From the NCBI GenBank assembly GCA_036499165.1, contig DASYEE010000031.1, positions 15,673 through 79,672 of the forward strand: a stretch of DNA of 64,000 bases, written 5' to 3'. This stretch comes from Galbitalea sp036499165. GTDB taxonomy: Bacteria; Actinomycetota; Actinomycetes; Actinomycetales; Microbacteriaceae. The notes beneath the pieces were generated by a model that did no database searches, was not told the DNA's origin, and saw only the letters and a program-made list of their open reading frames with translations. Positions 8,430-16,101 of this stretch are shown here, in pieces; position 1 is the first letter of the stretch, and every line of letters starts with the position of its first letter. Position numbers and translations under genes: made by a program.

Positions 8430-9548
8430 TTAGAGGGTGGCGCCGACGAGGACGGGCTCGGGGTGGAGGTGTACGCCGAACTCCGCGAAGACGCGGGTCT
8501 GCACGTAGCGAGCGAGTTCGCGGATCTCCGCTGCGGTCGCGCCACCCGTGTTCACGATCGCGAGCGTGTGCTTCCGCGAGATCGCGGCGTGCGAGCCGGG
8601 CAGCGCGAAACCGCGATGGATGCCCGCCTGCTCGATCAGCCACGCCGCGCTCAGTTTGACGCGGTAGTCACCGGCCACCTCGGGGGTCGCCGGCTCCTGG
8701 CCGAGGGGCACCGCGACATCCTCCGCGTCCGGCGCGGTCGGCCAGCGCGGTGCATCGACGGGGAGCCGTCGCGCAAAATTCTCGGCGACGATCGGGTTGG
8801 TGAAGAACGAGCCTGCGCTGTATGAGTCGCGATCGCTCTCGCTCCAGAGCATGCCCTTGGCCGCCCGGAGGCCCAGCACGGCGTCGCGAACGGCGTCGAC
8901 CGGGACCCGGTCGCCGATGCGCACCCCGAGCGACGCTGCCAACTGCGCGTAGGCGATCGGCTGGCTGAGCGAGCCCTCAGTTAGCTCGAGTTCGATCGCA
9001 ATCACGGCGCCAGTGCGACCCTGTTTAATCGCGGATGTGCGGTAGCCCAGCCCGAGTTCGGACGCCTCGATGCGCGTCAGCGCGCCGGTCTCGTAGTCGA
9101 GGAACTCGATCGCGACGAGACTCGAGCCGACCTCCTGTCCGTATGCCCCGATGTTCTGGATCGGTGCAGCACCGCTCGAACCGGGGATGCCGGAGAGCGC
9201 CTCGATGCCCGCCCAACCGTTGGCGACTGTGTGCGCGACCACGGCATCCCACGGCTCGCCGGCCTGCACGCGAATGCGCACCGCGTGGTCGTCGAGGTAC
9301 GCGGATGGCCGCACGGCGGCAGACGCCGGCTGCAGGCGCTCGATGCCGCGGGTGACGACCCGGATGACCGTGCCTTCGAAGTCGTCGTCGTCGATGACAA
9401 CGTTGGATCCGCCGCCGAGCAGCAGCCAGTCGTCGCCGGTCGCCCACGTCTCGCGCAACGTCGTGATGAGCTCGCTCGAGTGCGCAGGCGCAATCACGTG
9501 CGCCGCGTCGCCGCCGACGCGCAAGGTTGTGAGGTCGGCGAGCTTCAT
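8430..9548 (-). CDS. murB: UDP-N-acetylmuramate dehydrogenase
   Basis: FAD enzyme (372 residues) that reduces UDP-GlcNAc-enolpyruvate to UDP-MurNAc in peptidoglycan synthesis, in the cytosol. FAD-binding region with 'TLRVGGDA' near the N terminus and 'LLLGGGSNVV'; 'GIPGSSGAAPIQNIGAYGQE' substrate/FAD segment; catalytic Ser region 'SAGSFFTNP' and the C-terminal Glu region 'HPEPV'. Full length for a type I MurB with the extra actinobacterial loop. Its start overlaps the end of the upstream hotdog gene by ATGA; hadA-hadB-murB order is widespread in actinobacteria. Confidence 0.96.
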   Translation of the reverse strand: MKLADLTTLRVGGDAAHVIAPAHSSELITTLRETWATGDDWLLLGGGSNVVIDDDDFEGTVIRVVTRGIERLQPASAAVRPSAYLDDHAVRIRVQAGEPWDAVVAHTVANGWAGIEALSGIPGSSGAAPIQNIGAYGQEVGSSLVAIEFLDYETGALTRIEASELGLGYRTSAIKQGRTGAVIAIELELTEGSLSQPIAYAQLAASLGVRIGDRVPVDAVRDAVLGLRAAKGMLWSESDRDSYSAGSFFTNPIVAENFARRLPVDAPRWPTAPDAEDVAVPLGQEPATPEVAGDYRVKLSAAWLIEQAGIHRGFALPGSHAAISRKHTLAIVNTGGATAAEIRELARYVQTRVFAEFGVHLHPEPVLVGATL

Positions 9549-9955
9549 GCGGAGGCCAGCGCCACCCGCACCTGAGCCTTGCCCAGCACGGTCAGGTCGC
9601 CGAAGCTGACGGTGAGGTCGATGCGCGCGCCGTCGGCATCCACGACCCCGACCTTCGCGACTACGGCGAGATCAGCGCCGGCAACCGGGTCGACGACCAC
9701 CGGGCGCGTGAACTTGACCTGGTAGTCGGTGACCGTTCCTCGTGCGCCCAGCCAGTCGACGACGGGCTGCACGGCGAGCCCCATCGTCAGCATCCCGTGC
9801 GCCAGCACGCCGTCGAGGCCGACCCCCGCCGCGACGTCGTCGCGGTAGTGGATGGCGTTGAAGTCGCCGGATGCCCCCGCGTAGCGCACGAGCGCGTCGC
9901 GGGTGAGGTGATAGCTGTTCTCGGCGATGACATCGCCGACCGCGAGTTCGATCAT
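9545..9955 (-). CDS. MaoC-like hotdog dehydratase, HadB-type subunit
   Basis: A 136-residue R-specific hydratase-fold protein. The hydratase-2 motif is present as 'YAGASGDFNAIHYRD', with the catalytic Asp/His pair, followed by 'GVLAHGMLTMG'. It probably pairs with the product of the next upstream gene as a (3R)-hydroxyacyl-ACP dehydratase. Both its ends overlap neighbours by four bases (ATGA), so the three genes are one operon. In mycolate makers the family extends mycolic acids. This window gives no sign of mycolate synthesis, so a more general fatty acid role is likelier. Confidence 0.88.
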   Translation of the reverse strand: MIELAVGDVIAENSYHLTRDALVRYAGASGDFNAIHYRDDVAAGVGLDGVLAHGMLTMGLAVQPVVDWLGARGTVTDYQVKFTRPVVVDPVAGADLAVVAKVGVVDADGARIDLTVSFGDLTVLGKAQVRVALASA

Positions 9956-10398
9956 TCGTCGCCTCGAACCACGAGAGTCGAGATGGCAGTGACGACGTGG
10001 TCGCCCGCCGCATCGACGATGGATGACTCTGCCGTCACCATGGCGTGCGCGCCGAGCGTCTTCACGCTCGAGACACTGAGTGTCGCGGTTAGCTCATCAC
10101 CGGCAACGATGGGCCGCGAGTATGTGAACTGCTGGCTGCCATGGACGACGCGGGTGAAGTCGATGCCGCCATCGGGTTCGGCCAGCAGCTGGGCGAGCGT
10201 CTTCTCCTGGACGACCACAGCGAAGGTCGGCGGGGCCACGACATCCGGGTAGCCGGCGGCCCGCGCGGCCTCGACGTCGAGATTCAGCGGGCTGGTGGCG
10301 AAGACGGCACGAGAGAATTCACGAACTTTCTCGCGGCCGACGAGGTATGGCTCCGTTGGCGGGAACGCTCGTCCCTGGAGTTCGGGGTTCACTGGCAC
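9952..10398 (-). CDS. FAS1-like dehydratase, HadA-type (UPF0336)
   Basis: A 148-residue hotdog-fold protein. The N-terminal 'GREKVREFSRAV' and 'VVAPPTFAVVV' segments match the MaoC_dehydrat_N/UPF0336 family. It lacks the catalytic hydratase-2 motif, as expected for the structural subunit that complements the HadB-type partner encoded downstream. First gene of the three-gene unit ending with murB. About 60 bases upstream is the terminator of the peptide gene, so transcription probably starts in the short gap 10399-10460. Confidence 0.87.
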   Translation of the reverse strand: MPVNPELQGRAFPPTEPYLVGREKVREFSRAVFATSPLNLDVEAARAAGYPDVVAPPTFAVVVQEKTLAQLLAEPDGGIDFTRVVHGSQQFTYSRPIVAGDELTATLSVSSVKTLGAHAMVTAESSIVDAAGDHVVTAISTLVVRGDE

Positions 10399-10460
10399 CG
10401 GCCCAGTTTATGAGGTGGGGCGGCGGATGGGCGTGAGTCGGATGCCGCGGATGCAACGCA

Positions 10461-10497
10461 AAACCCCCGGGTGGCCTTCAGCGGCCATCCGGGGGTT
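10461..10497 (-). terminator. Rho-independent terminator after the 27-residue peptide gene
   Basis: AAACCCCCGG at 10461-10470 pairs with CCGGGGGTTT at 10488-10497, reinforced by TGGCC/GGCCA inside; the loop is about six bases. On the minus strand the stem runs into TTT, 24 bases past the stop of the peptide gene. It isolates that gene from the hadA-hadB-murB unit. Confidence 0.8.
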
Positions 10498-10520
10498 TCG
10501 TGGTTCGTGCTAGTTGACGT

Positions 10521-10604
10521 TTACTGGCAGCTGTCGCACTGCAGAAGATCCATCGGGTCGACGGGTACTGCGTAGCCACCCACGTTGTCGTTGTCGTTTT
10601 CCAT
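10521..10604 (-). CDS. 27-residue orphan peptide with C-terminal CxxC
   Basis: Short gene read on the minus strand. An ATG at 10604 is preceded at ideal distance by GGGGAGG. The product has an Asn/Asp-rich start (MENDNDNVGG), a middle 'YAVPVDPMD' and ends 'LLQCDSCQ'. It is acidic, with no signal peptide and no membrane helix. It has its own promoter with a perfect 20-bp palindrome across the -35 region and its own terminator, so the unit looks genuine despite its size. The Gly-Gly at residues 9-10 followed by a Cys-containing tail could be a short leader and core of a modified or signalling peptide; a CxxC metal or redox microprotein is the alternative. No maturation enzyme is next to it. Function unknown. 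Confidence 0.72.
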   Translation of the reverse strand: MENDNDNVGGYAVPVDPMDLLQCDSCQ

Positions 10605-10692
10605 GTTTGCCTCCCCTGGCTGGTGAATAAAAGGTTCTAAATCTGTGTCCGGCTGGGGCCATTCAGCTGAAGGCTCCGTGCGGTGAGTCCCC

Positions 10693-10724
10693 ACTATATA
10701 ACCCGAATGACACGTTTGTCATTC
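10693..10724 (-). promoter_or_regulatory. Promoter and palindromic operator of the 27-residue peptide gene
   Basis: On the minus strand an ATGACA -35 (10717-10722) and a TATAGT -10 (10693-10698) are 18 bases apart. A perfect inverted repeat, GAATGACA-N4-TGTCATTC, covers 10705-10724 and overlaps the -35. This is the layout of a repressor-controlled or dimer-activated promoter. The transcript would have an untranslated leader of roughly 80 bases. Confidence 0.7.
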
Positions 10725-10756
10725 CACTACATCTAGTGTTTTCGGCGTGTCGCGAA

Positions 10757-11167
10757 CTATTTAAAAGATAGGCCACGCCACTGACATTTGTTGTGGCTCA
10801 CCTGCGGCCTGGCAGACGTGGGAACAGCGTACGAAGCCATGCGAAAAGCGACGGATGTAACGCGAGCGCGGCTGGCGGGGTAATAGACCGGAGACGCGGT
10901 CATGTCGCCCCAGTCCTCTTGCTTGACTCGGATCGAATCCGCCGAGATTTCCGTGAGGCGCACCCGCAGCCAGCGGCCGTCATCCAATTGCAGCTCGAAC
11001 GGGTCGGCGAGATGGCCGATTCCCCTCACCCCCGCGCGCGGTGGAGGCCCTGGGGATCGGACTGCGCCGGGTGTCGCGCATCCGGAGACCGCCAGCACCA
11101 CGACAATCGCAGCAGCCGTGACGGCCCCGTCGCAAGGAGCGAAAGCGATCGAGTGGAGCATGGGCAT
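10757..11167 (-). CDS. Putative small lipoprotein
   Basis: A 136-residue predicted lipoprotein. N-terminal hydrophobic stretch 'AAAIVVVLAVSGC' ends in a lipobox-like Cys at about residue 30, followed by a Pro/Gly-rich linker and a compact domain ('FELQLDDGRWLRVRLTEIS'). The ATG at 11167 is chosen because GGAGG lies six bases upstream; a GTG at 11182 is also in frame. The signal has no Lys/Arg before the hydrophobic core, which is unusual. No family recognised. The antisense frames are also open here, so confidence is moderate. Confidence 0.55.
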   Translation of the reverse strand: MPMLHSIAFAPCDGAVTAAAIVVVLAVSGCATPGAVRSPGPPPRAGVRGIGHLADPFELQLDDGRWLRVRLTEISADSIRVKQEDWGDMTASPVYYPASRARVTSVAFRMASYAVPTSARPQVSHNKCQWRGLSFK

Positions 11168-11197
11168 CGCGCGCTCCTCCACGCGTGCACGCCGAAT

Positions 11198-11211
11198 TTA
11201 TAGCGCTGTAA
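11198..11211 (+). promoter_or_regulatory. LacI-type operator upstream of the LacI gene
   Basis: TTATAGCGCTGTAA is a near-perfect palindrome with the central CG typical of LacI-family sites. A closely related site (TTACAGCGCTAGAA) lies at 12377-12390 before the GH2 gene. Position suggests autoregulation by the repressor encoded at 11307. Confidence 0.65.
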
Positions 11212-11306
11212 TCGCGAAGTGAATGACCTGTTCCACGTGGGAGCCGATACAGTCGTTGGAGCGGGCACGAGGCGATTCGCGCCAGCGAATCCAGGAGCGG
11301 ACGGCG

Positions 11307-12329
11307 ATGGCACGGGTACGACTCGAGGATGTCGCGAAGCTCGCGGGCGTCTCGATGAAGACCGTCTCGAACGTCGTGCACGACTACGCGCATGTGAGCC
11401 CCTCGATGCGCCACCGCGTGCAGGCGGCCATCGACGAAATGGGCTATCGCCCCAACGTACTCGGGCGAAGACTCGCGACCGGGCGCACCGGGCTCCTGTC
11501 GCTGGCCTTCTCGTTCGTCGACATCCCTTACTTCTCCGAACTCGCCCAGGTGGTGTCGAGCGAAGCACGCAAGCGCGGATACCGGATGCTCCTCGAGCAG
11601 ACCGACGGGACGCTCGAGGGCGAACGAGCCATCGTCTCGAGCGACGAAGCCGGGCTCGTCGACGGCGTGATCTTCCAGCCGTCGGTGATGACCTCGCTCG
11701 AGATAGCCCAGCACAGGGGCGATGTACCTCTCGTACTCCTCGGCGAAGAGAGCGCGCCGCTCAGCTTCGATCACGTGCAGATCGACAATGTCGCGGCCGC
11801 AACGGAGGCCACGGCGCACCTGATCGAACTGGGCCGCACGAAGATCGGCTTCGTTGGGCACGAGGAGGGCGAGCTGGCGCAGACCTCACTGCAGCGGATG
11901 ACGGGATACCAGCACGCTCTCGAACAGGCCGGCCTCGCACTCGACATGTCGCTGCTCATCCCCAGCCAAACGATCTCTTCCCCGGGCGCCGCGGAAGCAG
12001 TCGGGGCCGCACTCGATCGAGGAGTGCAATTCGACGGCCTCGTCTGCCGCGACGACCTGGCAGCGATCGGAGCGCTTCGCGCCCTGCGCGAGCGCGGCTA
12101 CCGCGTACCGGAAGACGTCGCCGTCACCGGCTGGGATGACATCGCCATGGCAGCGGTCACTCACCCGAGCCTGACTACGATCGCGCCGGATACACGGGCG
12201 ATCGCCATCCGCGCGCTCGACATGCTCGAAGAGCGCATCGCGGGATACGACGGCATCGGCAGGCACGCGCTGGTCGACTACACGCTCCGTGTGCGTGAGA
12301 GCGCGCCGTATCCGCCCGCAGTCGACTGA
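11307..12329 (+). CDS. LacI-family transcriptional repressor (next to GH2)
   Basis: A 340-residue sugar-responsive repressor. N-terminal LacI helix-turn-helix and hinge ('RLEDVAKLAGVSMKTVSNVV', 'RPNVLGRRLATGRTG'), then a periplasmic-binding-protein-like effector domain with 'DGLVCRDDLAAIGALRAL' and 'VTGWDDIAMAA'. The ATG at 11307 follows AGGAG and gives the canonical start; an open frame to 11223 is not needed. The gene lies between two copies of an AGCGCT-centred operator, one before itself and one before the GH2 glycosidase, which it most likely represses until the substrate sugar is present. Confidence 0.93.
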   Translation: MARVRLEDVAKLAGVSMKTVSNVVHDYAHVSPSMRHRVQAAIDEMGYRPNVLGRRLATGRTGLLSLAFSFVDIPYFSELAQVVSSEARKRGYRMLLEQTDGTLEGERAIVSSDEAGLVDGVIFQPSVMTSLEIAQHRGDVPLVLLGEESAPLSFDHVQIDNVAAATEATAHLIELGRTKIGFVGHEEGELAQTSLQRMTGYQHALEQAGLALDMSLLIPSQTISSPGAAEAVGAALDRGVQFDGLVCRDDLAAIGALRALRERGYRVPEDVAVTGWDDIAMAAVTHPSLTTIAPDTRAIAIRALDMLEERIAGYDGIGRHALVDYTLRVRESAPYPPAVD

Positions 12330-12376
12330 GCGCGCAGCGAAAGGCTTGCCTCCTCGCCCAATTCTTTGGCGGAATT

Positions 12377-12390
12377 TTACAGCGCTAGAA
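12377..12390 (+). promoter_or_regulatory. LacI-type operator upstream of the GH2 gene
   Basis: TTACAGCGCTAGAA, centred on AGCGCT, begins 34 bases before the GH2 start codon. It matches the site before the neighbouring LacI gene in 11 of 14 positions, so both genes are probably controlled by the same repressor. Confidence 0.65.
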
Positions 12391-12410
12391 ATTTGCGACA
12401 CACTGGGACC

Positions 12411-14231
12411 ATGAATTCCCCGAGCGGCACTGATGCCCCCGTGAACCTCCCGCGCGCTAGCCAGCAGGATGGCACGTATCCGCGGCCACAATTGCTCCGC
12501 GACCACTGGACCGATCTCTCCGGGCCCTGGAACTTCGCCCACGACGACGACGACCTCGGCGTCGACGCGGGCTGGCCTGCCGACCCTCGCTTCGACCGCA
12601 CGATCACCGTTCCGTTTCCGCCCGAGTCGCGCGCGTCCGGCATTGGCGACCGCGGCTTCCACCCGGTGGTCTGGTACCACCGTGAGGTGACCCCTGCCGA
12701 ACTTGCGGCCGCTCGGCAGGGGGACGACTCCCCGCGCATCCTGTTGCACTTCGGCGCCGTCGACTATCGCGCGCAGGTCTGGCTCGACGGCATGTTCCTC
12801 GGTGGCCACGAGGGCGGCCACACTCCGTTCTCGTTCGACATCACAAACCTCGTCGCCGACGGCAGCGACAGCCACTCGCTCGTCGTCAGGGCCGAGGATG
12901 ACCCGCTCGACGTCGCCCAACCCCGCGGCAAACAGGACTGGCACCCGGAGCCGCACGACATCTGGTACGACCGCACGACCGGGATCTGGCAAACCGTGTG
13001 GCTGGAGGGCGTGCCGGATGAGCACATCGCCCAGCTGCAGTGGACGACCGACCTGCCAGGCGCCACCGTGACCCTTGCGGTTCGCCTCAACCGGCGCGTG
13101 CGCGAGGCCACGACGGTGACGGTCGCGATCTCCTACGACGGCACAGAACTCGTGTCCGCGAGCGCGACGACCACGACCGACCACGCGACGCTCACGGTGG
13201 CGCTTCCTGGCCAGGCCAACGGACAGGCTTACGAACACCTGCTCTGGAGCCCTGAGCGTCCGCGCCTGCTCGACGCGCAGGTGAGCCTCTCGAGCGGTGA
13301 CGCCGTCTCGTCGTACCTTGGGCTGCGCTCGGCTGCCGTCGAGCATCGGGCCTTCCTGCTGAACGATCGCCCGTACTACGTGCGCTCCGTGCTCAACCAG
13401 GGGTTCTGGCCAGAAAGCCATCTCGCTGCGCCCTCCGTCGATGCCCTGCGCGCCGAAGCCCAGCTCATCAAAGACCTCGGCTTCAACGCAGCCCGGGTGC
13501 ACCAGAAGATCGAAGACCCGCGATTCCTGTTCTGGGCAGACAAGCTCGGACTCCTCATCTGGGAGGAGATGCCGAGCGTGTTCGAGTTCTCACCTACCGC
13601 GGTGCAGCGGGTCACGACAGAGTGGGCCGAGGCGATCGAGCGCGACCGCTCGCATCCGTCGATCGTCACCTGGGTGCCGATCAACGAGAGCTGGGGCGCG
13701 CAGCACATCGCGCACAACCCGGCCATGCGCGCGTACGCGAGCGGGCTGGCGAATCTCACCAGGGCCCTCGATCCCACTCGACCCGTCATCACCAATGACG
13801 GCTGGGAACACGTCGACTCCGACATCTGGTCTGTGCACGACTACGAAGGCAGCGCGGATGTCGTGCAGCCGAGATACGCGGATGCTGCGGCGGTGACCGC
13901 GCTGCTGGTGGGCATCGGACCAGCCGGTCGCCGCATACGGGTGTCGGACGAGCCGGACGCCGGGCAACCGATAATGCTCACCGAATTCGGCGGCATCCGC
14001 TACACGCCGCGCGACGAGGTTGCTGGCGCGTGGGGCTATACCAGTGCGGCATCGGCCGACGACTACCGCGACCGGCTTGGATCGCTGGTCGGCGCCATCC
14101 GTGCCAGCAGCGGTCTCGCGGGGTTCTGCTACACGCAACTCACCGACACGCAGCAGGAGGCCAACGGTCTGTACGACGAGAACCGGGTCGCGAAACTTCC
14201 TGTTGAGGAGTTTCGCCACATATTCGGCTAG
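12411..14231 (+). CDS. Glycoside hydrolase family 2 enzyme
   Basis: A 606-residue glycosidase (beta-galactosidase, glucuronidase or mannosidase superfamily). N-terminal sugar-binding jelly roll (about 30-215, 'WYHREVTPAE', 'LHFGAVDYRAQVWLDG'), Ig-like domain (about 218-310), and a TIM barrel with the acid/base Glu426 in 'VPINESWG' and the nucleophile Glu525 in 'LTEFGG'. There is no secretion signal, so it acts on imported oligosaccharides in the cytosol. At about 600 residues it is much shorter than LacZ and nearer to glucuronidase-type or uncharacterised actinobacterial GH2 enzymes. No transporter gene adjoins it. Substrate not assignable from sequence. Confidence 0.9.
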   Translation: MNSPSGTDAPVNLPRASQQDGTYPRPQLLRDHWTDLSGPWNFAHDDDDLGVDAGWPADPRFDRTITVPFPPESRASGIGDRGFHPVVWYHREVTPAELAAARQGDDSPRILLHFGAVDYRAQVWLDGMFLGGHEGGHTPFSFDITNLVADGSDSHSLVVRAEDDPLDVAQPRGKQDWHPEPHDIWYDRTTGIWQTVWLEGVPDEHIAQLQWTTDLPGATVTLAVRLNRRVREATTVTVAISYDGTELVSASATTTTDHATLTVALPGQANGQAYEHLLWSPERPRLLDAQVSLSSGDAVSSYLGLRSAAVEHRAFLLNDRPYYVRSVLNQGFWPESHLAAPSVDALRAEAQLIKDLGFNAARVHQKIEDPRFLFWADKLGLLIWEEMPSVFEFSPTAVQRVTTEWAEAIERDRSHPSIVTWVPINESWGAQHIAHNPAMRAYASGLANLTRALDPTRPVITNDGWEHVDSDIWSVHDYEGSADVVQPRYADAAAVTALLVGIGPAGRRIRVSDEPDAGQPIMLTEFGGIRYTPRDEVAGAWGYTSAASADDYRDRLGSLVGAIRASSGLAGFCYTQLTDTQQEANGLYDENRVAKLPVEEFRHIFG

Positions 14232-14530
14232 AGCGCTGCGGGCTTCTGGATCGGCACCGGGCCGGTCACCACACGAGCAATCGCATCCCGTTCTGCGGCG
14301 AGCGACTCGAGCGTCTCGCGGTCGAGCGCCGGGTCTAGCACGTCGTCGAACGGGTTGCCGAGACCGCTGCGGGCGTGCACGGCGGCGGCATACGCGGAGG
14401 CAGCCGAGCGCACCTTCGCGGTCGCTCGCTGCGACCGCTTGAGAGAAACGTGTCGCTCCCCGGCGACTTGCGCGTGCTTGCGAAGGGCTTTCACGAGGTC
14501 CTTCAGCGCAGAATCGATCTTCTTGGACAT
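14228..14530 (-). CDS. Small Lys/Ala-rich conserved-type protein
   Basis: A 100-residue protein rich in Lys, Arg and Ala. N-terminal half 'LKDLVKALRKHAQVAGERH' is helical and basic; C-terminal half is acidic, with 'DRETLESLAAERDAIARV'. The start at 14530 is used; an in-frame ATG at 14548 is possible. Its stop overlaps the GH2 stop on the opposite strand. No domain recognised; a nucleic-acid or protein-binding helical protein is possible. Confidence 0.6.
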   Translation of the reverse strand: MSKKIDSALKDLVKALRKHAQVAGERHVSLKRSQRATAKVRSAASAYAAAVHARSGLGNPFDDVLDPALDRETLESLAAERDAIARVVTGPVPIQKPAAL

Positions 14531-14670
14531 GGCCTCATTGTTGCGCATGAAGGTTAACGCGCAAATCCCCCTTTCTCGAGCCGGCGGTCTCGACCCCTGG
14601 CGCGCGTCGCAGGCTCGCGTTAGGTTGAGGAACCTGCAGGGCCGGCTGCTCGAACACGGGAGCCGAAGCA

Positions 14671-14997
14671 ATGCAGATGCAACACAAGACCGAGGATGGC
14701 GAAGCCGCGCGCGACCGCGCGCAATCCGGTTACTCGCCCAGCTGGCATCCGATCCTCTCTGCGGTCGAATCTGCGCCGGGCGAGTGGATGATGATGGCCC
14801 AGTACGGCCAGTGCTACGGGGTGGTGCGCTACCTGCGGATCGGCGGCGAATGGGGATACCGCGCTGTCACCTGGTCCGAGCGAGCCGATGAGCGCGCGCT
14901 GATCGGTTACTACCGCACACTTCGCGCCGCCTGCTGGGCAACGCACAGGAGGTTCCTCTCGTCGCACGGGCAAAACGGTGCGGCCAATGGCCGGTAA
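14671..14997 (+). CDS. Hypothetical protein of 108 residues
   Basis: Contains 'PGEWMMMAQYGQCYGVVRYL', 'EWGYRAVTWSERADERALIGYYRTLRAACWATHRRF'-like aromatic-rich sequence (two segments of one C-terminal block), with no membrane helix. Two possible ATGs (14671, 14677). It stands alone between a minus-strand gene and the TM2 gene. Composition fits a real cytosolic protein of this genus, but the family is not recognised. Confidence 0.55.
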   Translation: MQMQHKTEDGEAARDRAQSGYSPSWHPILSAVESAPGEWMMMAQYGQCYGVVRYLRIGGEWGYRAVTWSERADERALIGYYRTLRAACWATHRRFLSSHGQNGAANGR

Positions 14998-15061
14998 TTG
15001 ATGCGCCGCGCCCCCGAATTGGGAGCTTATGAGGGCGTGAACCGCCGCATAATCTCGATAC

Positions 15062-15340
15062 ATGACCGATGAACTCGTTGCGACCGCTCCATCCGCGAAC
15101 GAGAACGTCGCCGCATCTTCCCGCCCGGCGCTGGCCCGCAAGAACCTGGCCGTCGCCTACGTCCTGTTGGTGCTCGTCGGGTTCCTCGGCATCCACCAGT
15201 TCTACCTCGGTAAGCTCACGCGCGGGCTGGTCTACCTGCCGACGCTCGGTGTTCTCGGGTTCGGAATCATCGTCGACCTGGTCACGCTGCCGTCGCAACT
15301 GCGCACCATCAATGCGCGTCGCGCAATCGGGATCAAATAG
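15062..15340 (+). CDS. TM2 domain-containing membrane protein
   Basis: A 92-residue protein. Polar N terminus of about 25 residues, then the TM2 domain: first helix 'LAVAYVLLVLVGFLGIHQFY', the 'GIHQFYLGK' turn characteristic of the family, and a second helix to about residue 75, with a short basic tail. TM2 proteins are small integral membrane proteins of unknown role. Confidence 0.85.
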   Translation: MTDELVATAPSANENVAASSRPALARKNLAVAYVLLVLVGFLGIHQFYLGKLTRGLVYLPTLGVLGFGIIVDLVTLPSQLRTINARRAIGIK

Positions 15341-15366
15341 CAGGCACTCGCCAGAACGTCGTGTGC

Positions 15367-15996
15367 TTACAACGTCGCGACGAGTCCGGTCCACGCGGGC
15401 GAGGTCAGCAGCACGAACAGCAGCACGTTCACGACGATGCTCCCCGCGAACGCCGCCTGGAAGCTCGGCTTCTTGGTCTTGTGCCGCAGGATCTGCTGCG
15501 CAAGGATCGCACCCGGCCATCCGCCGGCGAGCCCGAGCAGCAACAGCGCGCTCTCCGAAACCCGCCACTTGCCCGCGAGCGCCGCAGACTTGTCGAGGGC
15601 ATAGATCACAAAGCAGGTCACGCTGGTGCCGATGTAGGTTTCGAGGATCCAGAGCGAAGGATGCCAGAGCATCTGCACGATCAGGTAGAGCACCGCAAAC
15701 GCGACGATCGCGAGATAGCTGACGACACTCTGCGCCGAGCGGGCCCCGTAGGTCGGCACGGCCTTGTCGCCGACCACGCGCACGTACCGTGCCCTGGTCT
15801 TGCCCTCAGGGTTCAGCTCGGTCTCATACGAGAGTCGTTCGCCGACCGTCGGCGAGCTCGCACCGCGCGGAAACGCACGGATATGCACGAAGACCTGCCT
15901 GCTGCCGTCGGCGGGCTGGATGAACCCGAATCCGCGATCCCCGTTCCAGTCGGCGAGCGTTCCCTCGCTTCTGGCGGTAGTTGTGGCGCTTGGCAT
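15367..15996 (-). CDS. Cold-shock domain fused to DUF1294 membrane domain
   Basis: A 209-residue fusion. The N-terminal cold-shock domain (about 8-75) has the RNP-like strands 'DRGFGFIQP' and 'VFVHIRAF'. The C-terminal half (about 90-205) has four membrane helices and the DUF1294 core 'YALDKSAA' and 'LAGGWPGAILAQQILRHKT'. The ATG at 15996 gives a compact cold-shock N terminus; an upstream ATG at 16068 is in frame but adds only low-complexity sequence. The combination is recurrent in bacteria; it may anchor RNA at the membrane, but no function is established from sequence. Confidence 0.87.
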   Translation of the reverse strand: MPSATTTARSEGTLADWNGDRGFGFIQPADGSRQVFVHIRAFPRGASSPTVGERLSYETELNPEGKTRARYVRVVGDKAVPTYGARSAQSVVSYLAIVAFAVLYLIVQMLWHPSLWILETYIGTSVTCFVIYALDKSAALAGKWRVSESALLLLGLAGGWPGAILAQQILRHKTKKPSFQAAFAGSIVVNVLLFVLLTSPAWTGLVATL

Positions 15997-16101
15997 GACG
16001 GTATTCCCTGGGTCCCTTGGTTCATTTTCGAGGCTAGACCCGGCTGACTGGTCCCGCGACTCCCCCAAAGGGGCGGTGTTGCCTCAGCCGCTCTGGCTAG
16101 C

